Counted from the stretch's first letter, positions 51,598-62,372 are shown. The stretch: 64,000 nt of DNA from Erinaceus europaeus (GCF_950295315.1 NC_080171.1:113962093-114026092); one strand, 5' to 3'. A program made the numbers and translations. The notes: a model not told the origin generated them from the letters alone.

Positions 51598-52484
51598 AGT
51601 CAGGTCTGCCCCATAGACCTGTTGTCCCAGCTCCTCAGTTCTGCCCCACATCCCCAGGGCCTGCTCTGCTCCCTTCAGGTCAGCTTCAGTTTGCCCATCC
51701 ACCCCGTGGGCTCACGGTCACACGGGGACAGGAAACGCACAGATGGAGCACTGCAGGCTGGGGACCCGCAAAGCCAGGGCTGACCCCCACCAGCAGCAGT
51801 GTGCCCAGGTTCAGTAAAGCCATGCCTGCACCCCACTCCATTCAGGGGGTTCCCACTTTGCCTCCCCCCACCACCCCTCTGTGCAGGGACGCAGGTCTCA
51901 CCCAGGACTGCCAATTGTGGTTTGAGCAAGGGTTCCAGAAAAGGGAGAGTGGGAGGGGGATGCTGTGGGCCCCTTGCTCTGCTCCGAATCCTTCAGAGGG
52001 ACCCTCACAGGGAAAGTTAGCCACTAGGACATCGCACAGAAGTGTGATCTCAACCCTAAAGGGGGATGCCAGAATCTTCTCTGCCAAGGGCCTCTGGCTT
52101 CTGAAAACCACTGCTCTGCCACTGGTTGTGGCCATGTGCCTGGGAGGCCCAGAGACTCCTCTGTTTGTCTGCACTCTGGCCAGGTTTGCCAGCACTGTTG
52201 TCCTCACAAGGGGGCCACTTACTGAAGTACTGCATTGATCTTATTATCCCCAAGTCAAGACATTCCCAGGGGAAGATGGCGGCACGAAGGTAGCACCTGG
52301 CTGGCTCTCCAAGAAAAGGCTGATTTGGACCTGGGAATTCTGGGTGACAGCAGGATTTCCATGCCAGTAGGAGAGACACTGTGGGGGAGGGGACAAAGAG
52401 GAGCCACAGTAGGATAGTGTAGGTCAACTAGAAATTGGCAAGATGGTGCTGAGAAGGCCAAGCCGAGCGGTGCCACCAGGTTCG
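51598..52484. other. Unique intron 1 sequence after the minisatellite
   Basis: No family recognised. Open frames on both strands end without splice or homology support. Confidence 0.45.
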
Positions 52485-52760
52485 AGATGCTACCATGACG
52501 CCCACCTGACTTCCCTGGACAGAGGAGCTCACCAATGTGTCCTGCCCCACCTCCCCAGAGCCCCAGCCCACTAGGGAAAGATAGAAATAAAAAGATAAAA
52601 ATATTTAAAAAAAATAAATAAAAAGAATAGGGGAGCTTCTAATGGACGGGGTGGGCCATGAAACTCTGGTGGTGGGAATTGTATGAAATTGTACCCCTCT
52701 TATATCACAATCCTGTCAATCATTACTAAATCACTAATAAAAAAGTATTTTTTTAAAAAA
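52485..52760 (+). mobile_element. Repeat R copy 4, internally deleted
   Basis: gctaccatgacgcccacctg, accaatgtgtcctgccccac and ggtgggaattgtatgaaatt. An A-rich segment at 52,588-52,628 replaces the middle; A-tailed end. Confidence 0.75.
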
Positions 52761-53004
52761 GACATTATAGGATCCTCCAAGAAATTATACAGGAAGTGAC
52801 TCCCAAACTCTGAGACAGACAGACGACAGCTACACAAGTCAGAAATGCTTTCTCTGCGTGCTAGCCAGGAGCAAAGACACCGGCGCCTGTCAGGAAACTG
52901 AACTCCCTCGGCGCCCAGGCCTGGATGCACTATGGACACAGTGGGGAGAACTGGAAACTGCCCCGCACCACTCTGGCGGGGCTGCCGATAAGATGGAGCA
53001 AGGA

Positions 53005-53045
53005 CGAGATAAAACAATAAAACAAGGGCAACAAAAGGGAATAAG
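53005..53045 (+). mobile_element. Isolated SINE-A 3' tail
   Basis: aaaacaataaaacaagggca then acaaaagggaataag, without any SINE body. The preceding sequence is not SINE-like. Confidence 0.6.
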
Positions 53046-53099
53046 AATCATAAGTGACTCCATGATCAGGTGTGCAAAGTACAAATATATATATATATA

Positions 53100-53390
53100 T
53101 TTAAATATTTATTTATTTTATTATTTATTCCCTTTTGTTGCCATTGTTGTCTTATTGTTGTAGTTATTGTTGTAGTTATTATTGTTGTTGTTGTTGTTGG
53201 ATAGGACAGAGAGAAATGGAGAGAGGAGGGGAAGACAAAGAGGGGGAGAGAAAGACAAACACCTGCAGACCTGCTTCACTGCCTGTGAAGCGACCCCCCT
53301 GCAGGTGGGGAGCCGGGGGCTCAAACTGGGATCCTTAGCTGGTCCTTGCGCTTTGTGCCACCTGCACTTAACCCACTGCACTGACTCCCG
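53100..53390 (-). mobile_element. SINE-A
   Basis: Reverse copy; a short deletion removes part of the head (cactgcactgactccc). Confidence 0.9.
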
Positions 53391-53397
53391 GTATAGA

Positions 53398-53960
53398 TTT
53401 TTTTTTTTTCGGTATAGATATTTTTATTGCAAAGATGTGAGACTGGAGTCATGCAGAAGCCACAGGAAGATGCAATGACAGCTCGCAGGACAGAATGCAC
53501 GGAGCAATGGTCTGCTCAAGGGTCCCTTCTCCTCTTAAACCCCTGATTATCACCCGCCATTCCTACTGGGTTTCTGTTTTCCAGGTGTCTTTATCTTTCT
53601 AAAACTCCTCCCATAGTGAACAGACGCTTCCCTTGTGCTCTCCAGAAAGACATCCTACTACTTCCCTGGCGCCTCCTTATGTTCTTCTCCACTCGTATGG
53701 GAAAACATGCGGCAACACAAAACAAAGTGATCACGTCTTAGCCAATTGAGGCTCCTGGCCTCCTGGCCCTCAGAACTATCCTCAACAGTCGGTCCTGTCT
53801 GTTGGAGAGTAAATGTCTTTGGTTTCCTGTGGGTACAGTTGCTCCACATGGAAGGCGCAATGAGCAGCGTCCACTCAAATCCATAAGCAAGCAAGACAAG
53901 ACAGGAGACCAACATCTGACGAATCAAAGAACAACACTCAAGCGCTGAAGTCTCCCAGGT
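53398..53960 (-). other. Possible retroposed mRNA 3' end
   Basis: On the minus strand AATAAA (53,428-53,423) is followed after 13 nt by twelve A (53,409-53,398). Upstream is about 0.5 kb of unique, non-SINE sequence with an 89-codon open frame (53,927-53,658) that I cannot assign. A single-exon retrocopy or an LTR-type 3' end would both fit. Confidence 0.35.
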
Positions 53961-54038
53961 ATAAGGCTGAGACAGTGCACTCCTAAGGGCTGTCTTCTTA
54001 AAAGCTCATTCCTGAATCATATAAAAACGCAAAACGTG

Positions 54039-54247
54039 GGGCCAGGTGGAGGCACACCTGGTCAAGCGCACATGTTACAATGCACCAGGACCCAGGTTCG
54101 AGCGTCCGGTCCCCACTTGCAGAGAGAAAGCTTTGTGAGTCGGTGAAGCCAGGCTGCAGGTGTTCCTCTGTCTCTCTATTTCCCTCTCCCCTCTCAATTT
54201 CTCTCTGTCTCTATCAATAGTAAATAAATAAACAAAAATAATAACAA
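54039..54247 (+). mobile_element. SINE-B
   Basis: ggggccaggtggaggcacac head; tagtaaataaataaacaaaa tail. Confidence 0.9.
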
Positions 54248-54489
54248 AGCATACAGAGCGTACACCATCCTTCTGTGGGACACTGAAGGAGATGCATTAA
54301 CGTGCGCCTCTGTGGACAGAATGTTCAGAAAACAAGCAGGAGCCTGACCCAGTGGCTTTCTCTGGGGACTGGTGGTCACAAGAAGGGGCTAACTGAAGAC
54401 AAATATTTGCTGGACTTTTTCCCCACTGTGTATATATTCCTCTCCCCTTTCCAAAGTTTCAGAGAAATACCATATTCTTTTTCTTTTTT

Positions 54490-54808
54490 TAATTCTTTTT
54501 ATATTTATTTATTCCCTTTTGTTGCCCTTGTTTCATTGTTGTAGTTATTATTTTTTAATATTTATTTTATTTATTTATTCCCTTTTGTTGTCCTTGTTGT
54601 TTTATTGTTGTAGTTATTGTTGTTGTTGGATAGGACAGAGAGAAATGGAGAGAGGAAGGGAAAACAGAGAGGAGAGAAAGACAGACACCTGCAGACCTGC
54701 TTCACCACTTGTGAAGTGACTCCCCTGCAGGTGGGGAACCAGGATCCTTAAGCCAGTCCTTGTTTTGCACCACATGCACTTAACCTGCTGTGCTACTGCC
54801 AGAACTAA
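54490..54808 (-). mobile_element. SINE-A with duplicated tail section
   Basis: The 3' part (tttattcccttttgttgccc) occurs twice, at 54,500 and 54,575, before one body: either a truncated copy beside a full copy or a tail duplication. Confidence 0.8.
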
Positions 54809-55022
54809 CATATTCTTAATGAATGGACTTTATTTCCATCAGAGCCACTGGTTGTTTTTTTTTTTTTAAAGTATATACAAAAAAACTTAAAATAATACTC
54901 TTCTGGTACTCACAAATCAATCTATAGAACAGAGGTAAAGTGCAAGTGTGGGCAGTACTTGTGCAGACAAGCTCTCAGAACTTCCTGAGAGCATCTCTCT
55001 CATCTCTCTGTCGCTCTCTCTA

Positions 55023-55023
<1 letters not shown>

Positions 55024-55069
<46 letters not shown>
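55024..55069. repeat. (CA)n microsatellite
   Basis: Pure CA dinucleotides for about 46 bp. Confidence 0.95.
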
Positions 55070-55071
<2 letters not shown>

Positions 55072-55321
55072 GGCAATCCAGGTTCTTGAAGCACAGAAAT
55101 AAAACTCAGCAGAGACCTCCCCTGTTCGGCCTCTTGCTTTAAGATGAGGACACTGAATCCTGAACAAAGAACCCGGCTTTGGCCCCTTCACAGGTCGCCC
55201 TCCGCCCATTCCAGGAAACAGAGGACAGAGGCCCCACATGCTTTGAGGAGCCTAGAGCTCATAGGTCTCCAAATACTGGGTTCTCAGAGACTCTTGACTT
55301 CTGCACGGTGGGAATGAAGTG

Positions 55322-55342
55322 GGCGGGGGGGGGGGGGGGGGC
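55322..55342. repeat. Poly(G) run
   Basis: About 20 G with one neighbouring C (gtgggcgggg...). Such runs recur in the window (12,987-12,999; 35,885-35,897; 39,421-39,432; 42,480-42,494 as C; 47,208-47,218). Confidence 0.9.
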
Positions 55343-56221
55343 AGCACATTTGTCCTGGCAGGGACAGAGGTGCGACCCCATTCAGGAGTGCTCAGCAGGG
55401 AGCAGGGGAGCACCACAGCCCCAGGCCAGCACTGAGTGTTGTCGATCTTCCGATTTTTAGGGAATTCCGGGAGTGCCCCTCTTCTTGATGCAAAATCTTC
55501 ACACTGCAGACACAACTTTCCCTGACAGTCCTGTGTGGACCAATGTCAGGGGTCCAGCAGAGACACACCACTGGGCAGTCTGTAGCCTCTGGTCTTCCCC
55601 AGTCACAGGGCCAGCAGGTTCCCCAGCTCAGGGTGGCGGGACCCACCCCTCTGGTGTGACCTCAGGATGGTGCTAGCGCCCACGGCACCCTGCGACCTTC
55701 AGCTTTCCCTGCAGGGCCAGTCCTCAGCTGTGAGGTCGGCAGCAGCCCCTCTCCCCCTGCACACACAGTTTCTCACACATCATGCCTGAGGGAAGCCCGT
55801 CAGCCCAGGGGCCCGCAGCAGACCTTGGAGCCGGGTAGGGCTGTCTTCCTGCCATGCCAATAGCACAGCAGCTGTGAGGTCAAAGGACACCAGGATGCCG
55901 GACGTCCTCTACAGAGTCCTAGTTCAACACAGGCCTGCAGCAGCATCAAGGGCACTAGCCTGTGGGCCTCCTCCATCCCTCTTTTAAACCTTACAGCAAG
56001 GACCGCTGGCTGCCGCCACCGCCGGGGAGCCTCCCCAGGCCCAGAGGAACTAAAGTCTATAGCTAAAGGATTCACCAGCAGGAGAGCTGTTAGGTGATTA
56101 CCCACAGACTGGGTTACAAAGCGCAGAGAGGTATCTATCGATGCCCTAACACAGATGTGTGCATTGACTGTGCCTACAAAGCAGGACGTGATAGGGGGGG
56201 CATGCCGATATTCACAATGAC

Positions 56222-56396
56222 AGGAGTTGAGAAGCGGGGAGACATCTCACTGGGTAGAGAGCACACTCTGCTGCCTATGAGGATGCAGGTTCAGAGCTCA
56301 GGTCACATGGGAATGCCATTCAGAAGGAAGCATGGAGAGCAGTGAGTAGGGCTATGGTGTCTCTCCTGTTAGGGTCTCTATCTCTCACCCTCTAGT
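56222..56396 (+). mobile_element. Old SINE-like element
   Basis: ggggagacatctcactgggt and gaggatgcaggttcagagct resemble a tRNA-derived head and B box. Confidence 0.4.
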
Positions 56397-56496
56397 AAGG
56401 GAAGAAGGAAGAAAAGAAGGAAGAAGGGGAAGGGGAGGGGGAAGGGGAAGCAACAAGGAAAGGAAGGGGAGGGGAGGAGGGGAGGGGAGGGGAGGA
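56397..56496. repeat. Purine-rich GGAAG/GGGGA tract
   Basis: About 100 bp with hardly any pyrimidine on the plus strand. It follows an old SINE-like segment (56,222-56,396) and may be its expanded tail. Confidence 0.85.
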
Positions 56497-56604
56497 GTCC
56501 ATCTGGATCAGTAGATTCCCGCAAAGTCCCAGTGGGAAGCAAATGTGTATGAGGGTTACTGTTAGCCCCTCTGTGTTGTGGCATGAAAGAAAATAGTTTT
56601 CTTG

Positions 56605-56740
56605 GTTTGGGTAGATAGCATAATGGTTATGCAAAGAGACTCTCATGCCTGAAGCTCCAAAGTCCCAGGTTCAATCCCCCACACCACCATGAGCCAGAGC
56701 TGAACAGTGCTCTAAAAATAATAATAATAATAAAAAAGGA
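56605..56740 (+). mobile_element. SINE-D
   Basis: gggtagatagcataatggtt head; accaccatgagccagagctg core; (AAT)n tail. Confidence 0.88.
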
Positions 56741-56789
56741 CAGTTTTCTTGTCTAAGAATAATTTTGTGCAACAAATTGGTTGCCAAAA

Positions 56790-57213
56790 TACACACACAC
56801 AGGCAGTCTGAAGAAACCAGAGACCATTGCACACCTGTCAGAATGGCCACGTATGGACCCTGACAAGTCCCCTATGCTGGTGAGGATACAGAGCAACAGA
56901 AAAATTGACTCCTTGCTGGCAGAGATGAAGATTGATATGACCACTTTGGAAGACAATATTTGTAGTTTCAAAAAAAAAAAAAAAAGAAAGAAAGAAACTG
57001 AACAAAGTCTTATCACAAGATCCAGCAACCATGTTCCTTGATATTTATTCAATGATTTAAAAACTGTGTTCACTTAAAGCCTGCACACAGACATTTGGAT
57101 ATTTAAAGGAGCTTTACTTTGAACAAATTGCCAAGACTTGAAAGCAACTACGGTGTTCTTCACTAGGTAAGTGGATTAACTGTGGCCCATTCAGAGAGTC
57201 ATGTATTACTCAG
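56790..57213 (+). mobile_element. LINE-1 3' fragment, part 1
   Basis: ccattgcacacctgtcagaa, tatgctggtgaggatacaga, aggtaagtggattaactgtg. It is interrupted by the SINE-A-long that follows. Confidence 0.8.
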
Positions 57214-57541
57214 GGGAGTCAGGCTGTATGTAGCGCAGTGGAATAAATACACATAGCACAAAGCGCAAGGACCGGCATAAGGATCCCTGTTCGAGCCCCC
57301 GGCTCCCCACCTGCAGGTAAGTCACTTCACAAGCAGTGAAGCAGGTCTGCAGGTGTCTATCTTTCTCTCCCCCTCTATGTCTCCCCTCCTCTCTTGATTT
57401 CTCTCTGTCCTATCCAACAACAGCAACAGCAATAACAACAGTAATAATAACCACAACGATAAAACAAGGGCAAAAAAAGGGGAAAAAAAATTTGTGATGG
57501 AGGTACCAAGCCCCAGCAATAACCCTAGAAACAAACAAACA
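57214..57541 (+). mobile_element. SINE-A-long in LINE-1
   Basis: ggggagtcaggctgtatgta head; ccaagccccagcaataaccc module; tactcag repeated at both edges. Confidence 0.88.
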
Positions 57542-57548
57542 AAAAAAA

Positions 57549-57845
57549 TACTCAGTGTTAAAGAAAAACGTGCTTCTAAGCCAAGGGGAGGGGGGGTTTG
57601 TCAAAATTCTTATTACTGTATGAAAAAAAACCAACTGAGTTATTTCAATGGCATTTTTGGAAAAGACAAAAACTAGGGTTGGCGGTTGTAGGGAAGGATG
57701 GGAGGCAGGGGGAGAAAAACAGAGAGAATTTTTGGGACAGAAAAACCACTCTTGATGATATTGCAACAGAAGGTATATATCATTGTGCATTTGTCCAACA
57801 CCAAGAGTGAACTTTCAGATAAACTGTGGACTTCAGTCTGTACTA
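57549..57845 (+). mobile_element. LINE-1 3' fragment, part 2
   Basis: gcatttgtccaacaccaaga and taaactgtggacttcagtct are L1 3' end phrases. Confidence 0.7.
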
Positions 57846-57985
57846 GGGGTTTAGGAGATAACAAGATGGTTAATGCAATGGGCTTTCATGTCTGAGGCTC
57901 AGAGGTCACAGATTCAATCTCTGGCACCACCATAAACCAGAGCTGATCAGGGCTCTGTCAAAATTCTTTTTGAAAAATTAAAAAT
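57846..57985 (+). mobile_element. SINE-D
   Basis: ggggtttaggagataacaag head; accaccataaaccagagctg core. Confidence 0.85.
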
Positions 57986-57986
57986 A

Positions 57987-58288
57987 GGGAGTTGGGCGGT
58001 AATGCAGTGGATTAAGCACATGTGGTGCAAAGTGCAAGGAACGGCATAAAGATCCCAGTTCGAGCCCTGGGCTCCCCACCTGCAGGGGGGTTGCTTAACA
58101 GACAGTGAAGCAGGTCTGCAGGTGTCTGTCTTTGTCTCCCCCTCTCTGTCTTCCCCTCCTCTCTCCATTTCTCTCTGTCCAATCCAACAACGACATCAGT
58201 AACAACAACAATAATAACTACACACACAAAAAAAGACAACAAGGGCAACAACAAGGAAAATAAATAAATACATTTTTTTAAAAAAAAT
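57987..58288 (+). mobile_element. SINE-A
   Basis: gggagttgggcggtaatgca head; tail carries acacacacaaaaaaagacaa. Confidence 0.92.
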
Positions 58289-58448
58289 AGTGGCCTGGGA
58301 GGTGGCATAGCAGATAATGCATTGGACTCTCCAGCAGGAAGGAGGTTCCAAGTTTGATCCTTGGCACAGCCTGTGCCAGAGTGAGGGTCTGGTTCTCTCC
58401 ACCCTCCTCCTCTCTCTCGTAAGTAAATCAATTTTTCACTAAAATAAA
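58289..58448 (+). mobile_element. SINE-C
   Basis: agtggcctgggaggtggcat head, placed on the tail of the previous SINE-A. Confidence 0.9.
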
Positions 58449-58593
58449 TTAATAATACATCAACACTGGGTCACCAGTTTCACGAAGGTACCACGCCAAC
58501 GTGTTAATAATAGGGAGGTTGAGGGTGGAGAAGAGAAACTCTGCACTTCCCACTCACTCTCTGAGTCTAAAACTACTCTAAAGATATTAGATC

Positions 58594-58724
58594 TAGTGCT
58601 CCAGGAGGTGGCACAGCGGATACTGCACTGGACTCCCAAGCATGAGGTCCTGAGTTCTCGTCCTCTCTCTCTCTCTCTCTCTCTCCCTCTCTCTCTCCCT
58701 CTCCCTCTCCCTCTCCCTCTCCCT

Positions 58725-58756
<32 letters not shown>

Positions 58757-58830
58757 CCCTCTCTCTCTCTCTCCCTCTCTCTCTCTCTTTCTCCCTTCTA
58801 CCCCCCACCCTTCATCACATGAACAGAGCT
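58594..58830 (+). mobile_element. SINE-C with CT-rich expansion
   Basis: ggaggtggcacagcggatac head; body replaced by a 138-bp (CTCTCC)/(CT) array at 58,660-58,797. Confidence 0.85.
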
Positions 58831-58839
58831 CTTTTTCAA

Positions 58840-59600
58840 ATAATTTAAGGAAATAAAACAATCCTAAAACTTGTATGGAACTACAAAAAGACCCTGAATA
58901 GTCAAAACCATCTTGAAAAAGAACAAAGCTGAAGGCATCACACTTCCTGATTTCAGACTTTATTACAAAACTGTAGTAATAATAAAAAAAATTATGGGAT
59001 TGGCATAAAAACAAACAAACTGATCAAAGAAATAGAATAAAGATACCAAAAATAAACCCAAGCATATGTGATCAGTTAATCTTTGACAAGGGAGCAAAGA
59101 AAAGTCAATGGAGAAAAAGGCAGCCTCTTTAATAAATGGTCTGAGAAATTGGACATTTAAAGGTGGAAAAAATAAAAAATGAAACTAGACTTCTATTTTA
59201 TACCACTCACAAAAAATAACTAGAAATCAAGTAAAGGCAACAAAACTCAAAGGATAAAACCGGAAAAGGCCCCATTATGTGAGTCCTGGGAATAATTTTG
59301 GGGGTATCACAAAAGTATGAGTATCAAACTCAAAAGCAAACAAGTAGAACTACATCAAACTAAGAAGGCTTTGCAGAGCTTTTAAGAAAACCATCAACAA
59401 ACTGGAAAGGCATTCGTTAACAAACAGAACCACCATGTGATGACGCAGTTGCACTTGTAAGCATTTAACTGAAAGAATTGAAAACGTGATGTCAAACAGA
59501 TATCTGCACCTCCAAGTTCACCACAGCACTATTCAATATGCATAAGAAGTGGAAACTATCTCAGTGCCTATCAGTGGATGAGGGACTCAAGAAGAGGTGG
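58840..59600 (+). mobile_element. LINE-1 ORF2/3' fragment
   Basis: gaacaaagctgaaggcatca, ttcctgatttcagactttat, aaataaacccaagcatatgt, tacatcaaactaagaaggct. Many stops; degenerate copy. Confidence 0.9.
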
Positions 59601-59792
59601 TGTTGGGGGATGGGCTGTGGCATGGGGGGGGGGCTGAGGGCACACATTCCAGTGTCAAGGACCTGGGTTCAAGCCCTTGATCCCCACCTCCAGGAGAAGC
59701 TTTGAGAGTGGTGAAACAATGCTACAGGTGTGTCTTTCTCTCTCCCTATCTCCTCTTGCCTCCCGATTTCTCCCTGTCCTATCAAATTTTTT
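59600..59792 (+). mobile_element. SINE-B, diverged
   Basis: cattccagtgtcaaggacct to tgtcctatcaaattttt. Confidence 0.75.
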
Positions 59793-59810
59793 AAGTTTGA
59801 GTATTTTCTT

Positions 59811-60067
59811 TTTTTTTAAGTGTATTTTTTAATATTTACTTTTGTTGCCTTTATTGTAGTTGTTGTTGGGTAGGGTAGAGAGAAATGGAGAGAGGAGGGG
59901 AAGACAGAGAGGGGGAGAGAAAGATAGACACCTGCAGACCTGCTTCACCGCCTGTGAAGCGACTCCCCTGCAGGTGGGGAGTTGGGGGCTTGAACCGGGA
60001 TCCTTATGCCGGTCCTTGCGCTTTGAGCCACCTGCGCTTAACCCGCTGTGCTACAGCCCGACTCCCC
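59811..60067 (-). mobile_element. SINE-A with 18-bp target duplication
   Basis: aagtttgagtattttctt at 59,793-59,810 and again at 60,068-60,085. Confidence 0.95.
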
Positions 60068-60090
60068 AAGTTTGAGTATTTTCTTAAGAA

Positions 60091-60150
60091 GAAATGTGGG
60101 GGCAGGTGGTAACACAACTGGTTAAGTGCACACGTGGTCACAAACCCCCA
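60091..60150 (+). mobile_element. SINE-B head fragment
   Basis: gtgggggcaggtggtaacac then actggttaagtgcacacg, after which unique sequence follows. Confidence 0.5.
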
Positions 60151-60857
60151 GGTGACCAGGAAAATGCTGCTTCTGACTTACAACAAGCTGGGACACGAAG
60201 GCCCTGTGTGTTCACTGGGCTGAGCTGGGGCTTCCCAGGGCTGTGCACACCCTACCCCAGGCTGGACACCCTCTGTGCTCCCCTCCCGCCACAACTTCTG
60301 CCTCCAGATCCCAGTACCAGGAGCACAGAAGCCAGGAGGAAAGTCCCAGAGAATCTGCCATGCCCTGGGGGCCTGTTGGACACACTTTGTTCTGGCCGGC
60401 CATCTTCTCACCAGTCCACCCGCCACAGGAACCAGACAGATGGAGGGAGTGTGGCTGGCACAGGGATTGTGCCCCCTTTAAAGCTGCTGGGTCCTGAGTC
60501 TCAACTGAGGGTGGGGCACTCAGGTGGGTGTGAGAGCAGCTGGGGAATGACATGCCACTCCTGCTGTGGGGTCTCCGTCATCCGTGTGTCTGTGCATGGG
60601 AGGTGGGTAGGGGGTGGAAGAGACAGCCAGACCAATCAGCCTGTAGCCTGACTGTAGCCTGAAACAGTCCTAAAAGCAGGTGATGCAGACTCTGACTGGG
60701 CAGGGCTCTAGAAGTGCTAGCACCCCTCTCACCCCTTTCTAAACAGACAGGTTGTAAGCCTCCAAGGTAACAATCCGCACACATTATTACTAACTATACA
60801 AACTATAGTCTACTCCGGGAAAATAAGATGGAAAATGCATAGAAAGAAAGAAAGGTA
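60151..60857. other. Unique intron 1 sequence
   Basis: No repeat or coding homology recognised. Confidence 0.5.
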
Positions 60858-61109
60858 GGAGATTCGGGCGGTAGCGCAGCGGGTTAAGTGCAGGTGGCGC
60901 AAAGTGCAGGGACCAGCATAAGGATCCCGGTTTGAGCCCCCGGCTCCCCACCTGCAGGGGGGTCGCTACACAGTCGGTGAAGCAGGTCTGCAGGTGTCTG
61001 TCTTTCTCTCCCCCTCTCTGTCTTCCCCTCCTCTCTCCATTTCTCTCTTCCTATCCAACAATGACGACAACAATAACTACAACAATAAAAAAGGGCAACA
61101 AAAGGGAAT

Positions 61110-61163
<54 letters not shown>
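60858..61163 (+). mobile_element. SINE-A with (GAAA)n tail
   Basis: gattcgggcggtagcgcagc head; the tail expands into about 13 GAAA units (61,112-61,163). Confidence 0.93.
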
Positions 61164-61164
<1 letters not shown>

Positions 61165-61174
61165 GCATCAAAGC

Positions 61175-61375
61175 AAAAGTTTCTGGGGAAGAAGAGGAAG
61201 GGAAAGGGTGGAAGGCCTTGGGATCCTGACTCATGATGATGGGAAAAGGCCCAAGTTGGGAGTGAAAGTGTTACCTGTCATGAGGAGATGAGAAGCCGTA
61301 CCCATGTGTCAACAACTATACTGAAAACTGTTAACCCCTCTTCCCAAAAATGATGAAAAGAAATAGAAACAGAAC
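61175..61375 (+). mobile_element. LINE-1 3' UTR end
   Basis: gagtgaaagtgttacctgtc and aactgttaacccctcttccc match the 3' end seen at 43,740-43,860. Confidence 0.65.
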
Positions 61376-61393
61376 TATAAAAGCAGCAGGCAA

Positions 61394-61760
61394 GGGGCTG
61401 GACAATAGTGCACTTGGTTAAGCGCACATATCACCAAGCGAAAGGATCTGGGTTTGAGCCCCCATCCCCCACCTGCAGGGGGAATGCTCCCCAAGTGATG
61501 AAGCAGGTCTGCAGGTATCTCTCTGTTGGATAGAGACAGGGAGAAATTGAGAGGGGAGAGAGAGGTAAGAGAGGAAGAGAGACACCTGCAGCCCTGCTTC
61601 ACCACTCATGAAGCTTCCCCAATGCAGGTGGGGACCAGGGGCTTGAACCTAGTTCCTTATGCACTGTAATGTGTGCGCTTAACCAGGTGCGCCATCGCCT
61701 GGCCCCCAAATCAATTTATCTCTCCCTCTTGCTTTCTCTCTAATTTTTTTTTTTTTTAAT
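61394..61760 (+). mobile_element. SINE-B split by a reverse SINE-B
   Basis: The sense copy 61,394-61,525 is interrupted by a reverse copy (61,526-61,707, ending gtgcgccatcgcctggcccc) and appears to resume at 61,708. Confidence 0.8.
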
Positions 61761-61764
61761 TACC

Positions 61765-61990
61765 CGGGCCGGGTGGTAGCGCACCTGGTTGAGCACATAT
61801 GTTACAATGCACAAGGACCCTGGTTCGAGCTCCAGGTCCCACCTGCAAAGGGAAAGCTTTGCAAGTGATGAAGCAGGGTTAGAGGTGTCTCTCTGCCTCG
61901 CTCCCTCTCTATCACTACCTTCCCTCTTGATTTCTGATTGTCTCTGTCAAATGAATAAAGATAATAAAAAATTTTCAAAAACAATTATAA
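61765..61990 (+). mobile_element. SINE-B
   Basis: gggccgggtggtagcgcacc head; aaatgaataaagataataaa tail. Confidence 0.92.
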
Positions 61991-61991
61991 A

Positions 61992-62186
61992 AATTTTTAA
62001 TTACCTTTATTTATTCATTGGATAGAGATAGCCAAGAAATTGAGAGGAAGGGTAAAACAGAGAGGGAGACAGACGGAGCAACACCTGCAGCCCTGCTTCA
62101 CCACTTGTGAAGTTTTCCCCCTGCAGGCTTGAACCCCTGTGCACTGTAGTTTGGACACTTAACCAGGTGCGCCACTGCCTGGCCCC
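61992..62186 (-). mobile_element. SINE-B
   Basis: Reverse copy, tail-to-tail with the preceding one, so the pair could fold as an inverted repeat. Confidence 0.88.
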
Positions 62187-62333
62187 GTCTCTCTCCGTCT
62201 CTGTCTCCCTTCCCCTCTCAATTTCTTTCTATCCTGTTAAAAAAATAAAGAAAGTAGAAAAAAAAAAAAAAAAAGCTGCCAGGAACTGTGGACTCATAGT
62301 GCTGGCACCAAGCCCCAGAAGTAACCCTGGTGG

Positions 62334-62337
<4 letters not shown>
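62187..62337 (+). mobile_element. SINE-A-long 3' half
   Basis: Starts in the CT-rich middle and carries gaactgtggactcatagtgc to taaccctggtggcaaa. Confidence 0.75.

Positions 62338-62364
<27 letters not shown>
62338..62364. repeat. (TA)n microsatellite
   Basis: Pure TA run in the tail of the preceding SINE. Confidence 0.9.

Positions 62365-62372
<8 letters not shown>

Larger units (their letters stand above)
54830..56220. other. Unique intron 1 sequence
   Basis: Contains the CA microsatellite and the poly(G) run. No genes or SINEs were recognised. Confidence 0.5.

Noticed and set aside
51081..52238. 385-codon plus-strand frame with PSLS/PLPL repeats
   Set aside because: Translation of the 20-21 bp minisatellite with unrelated sequence appended; no homology or splice support.
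53658..53927. 89-codon minus-strand protein as a real gene
   Set aside because: I could not match it to a family; no splice sites or upstream coding continuation were seen. Kept only as part of the possible retrocopy.
58460..59014. Arg/Glu-rich minus-strand frame
   Set aside because: Translation of the (CTCTCC)n array within a SINE-C.
58840..59600. Active LINE-1
   Set aside because: Only ORF2-terminal and 3' sequences with many stops are present; no full-length element exists in the window.
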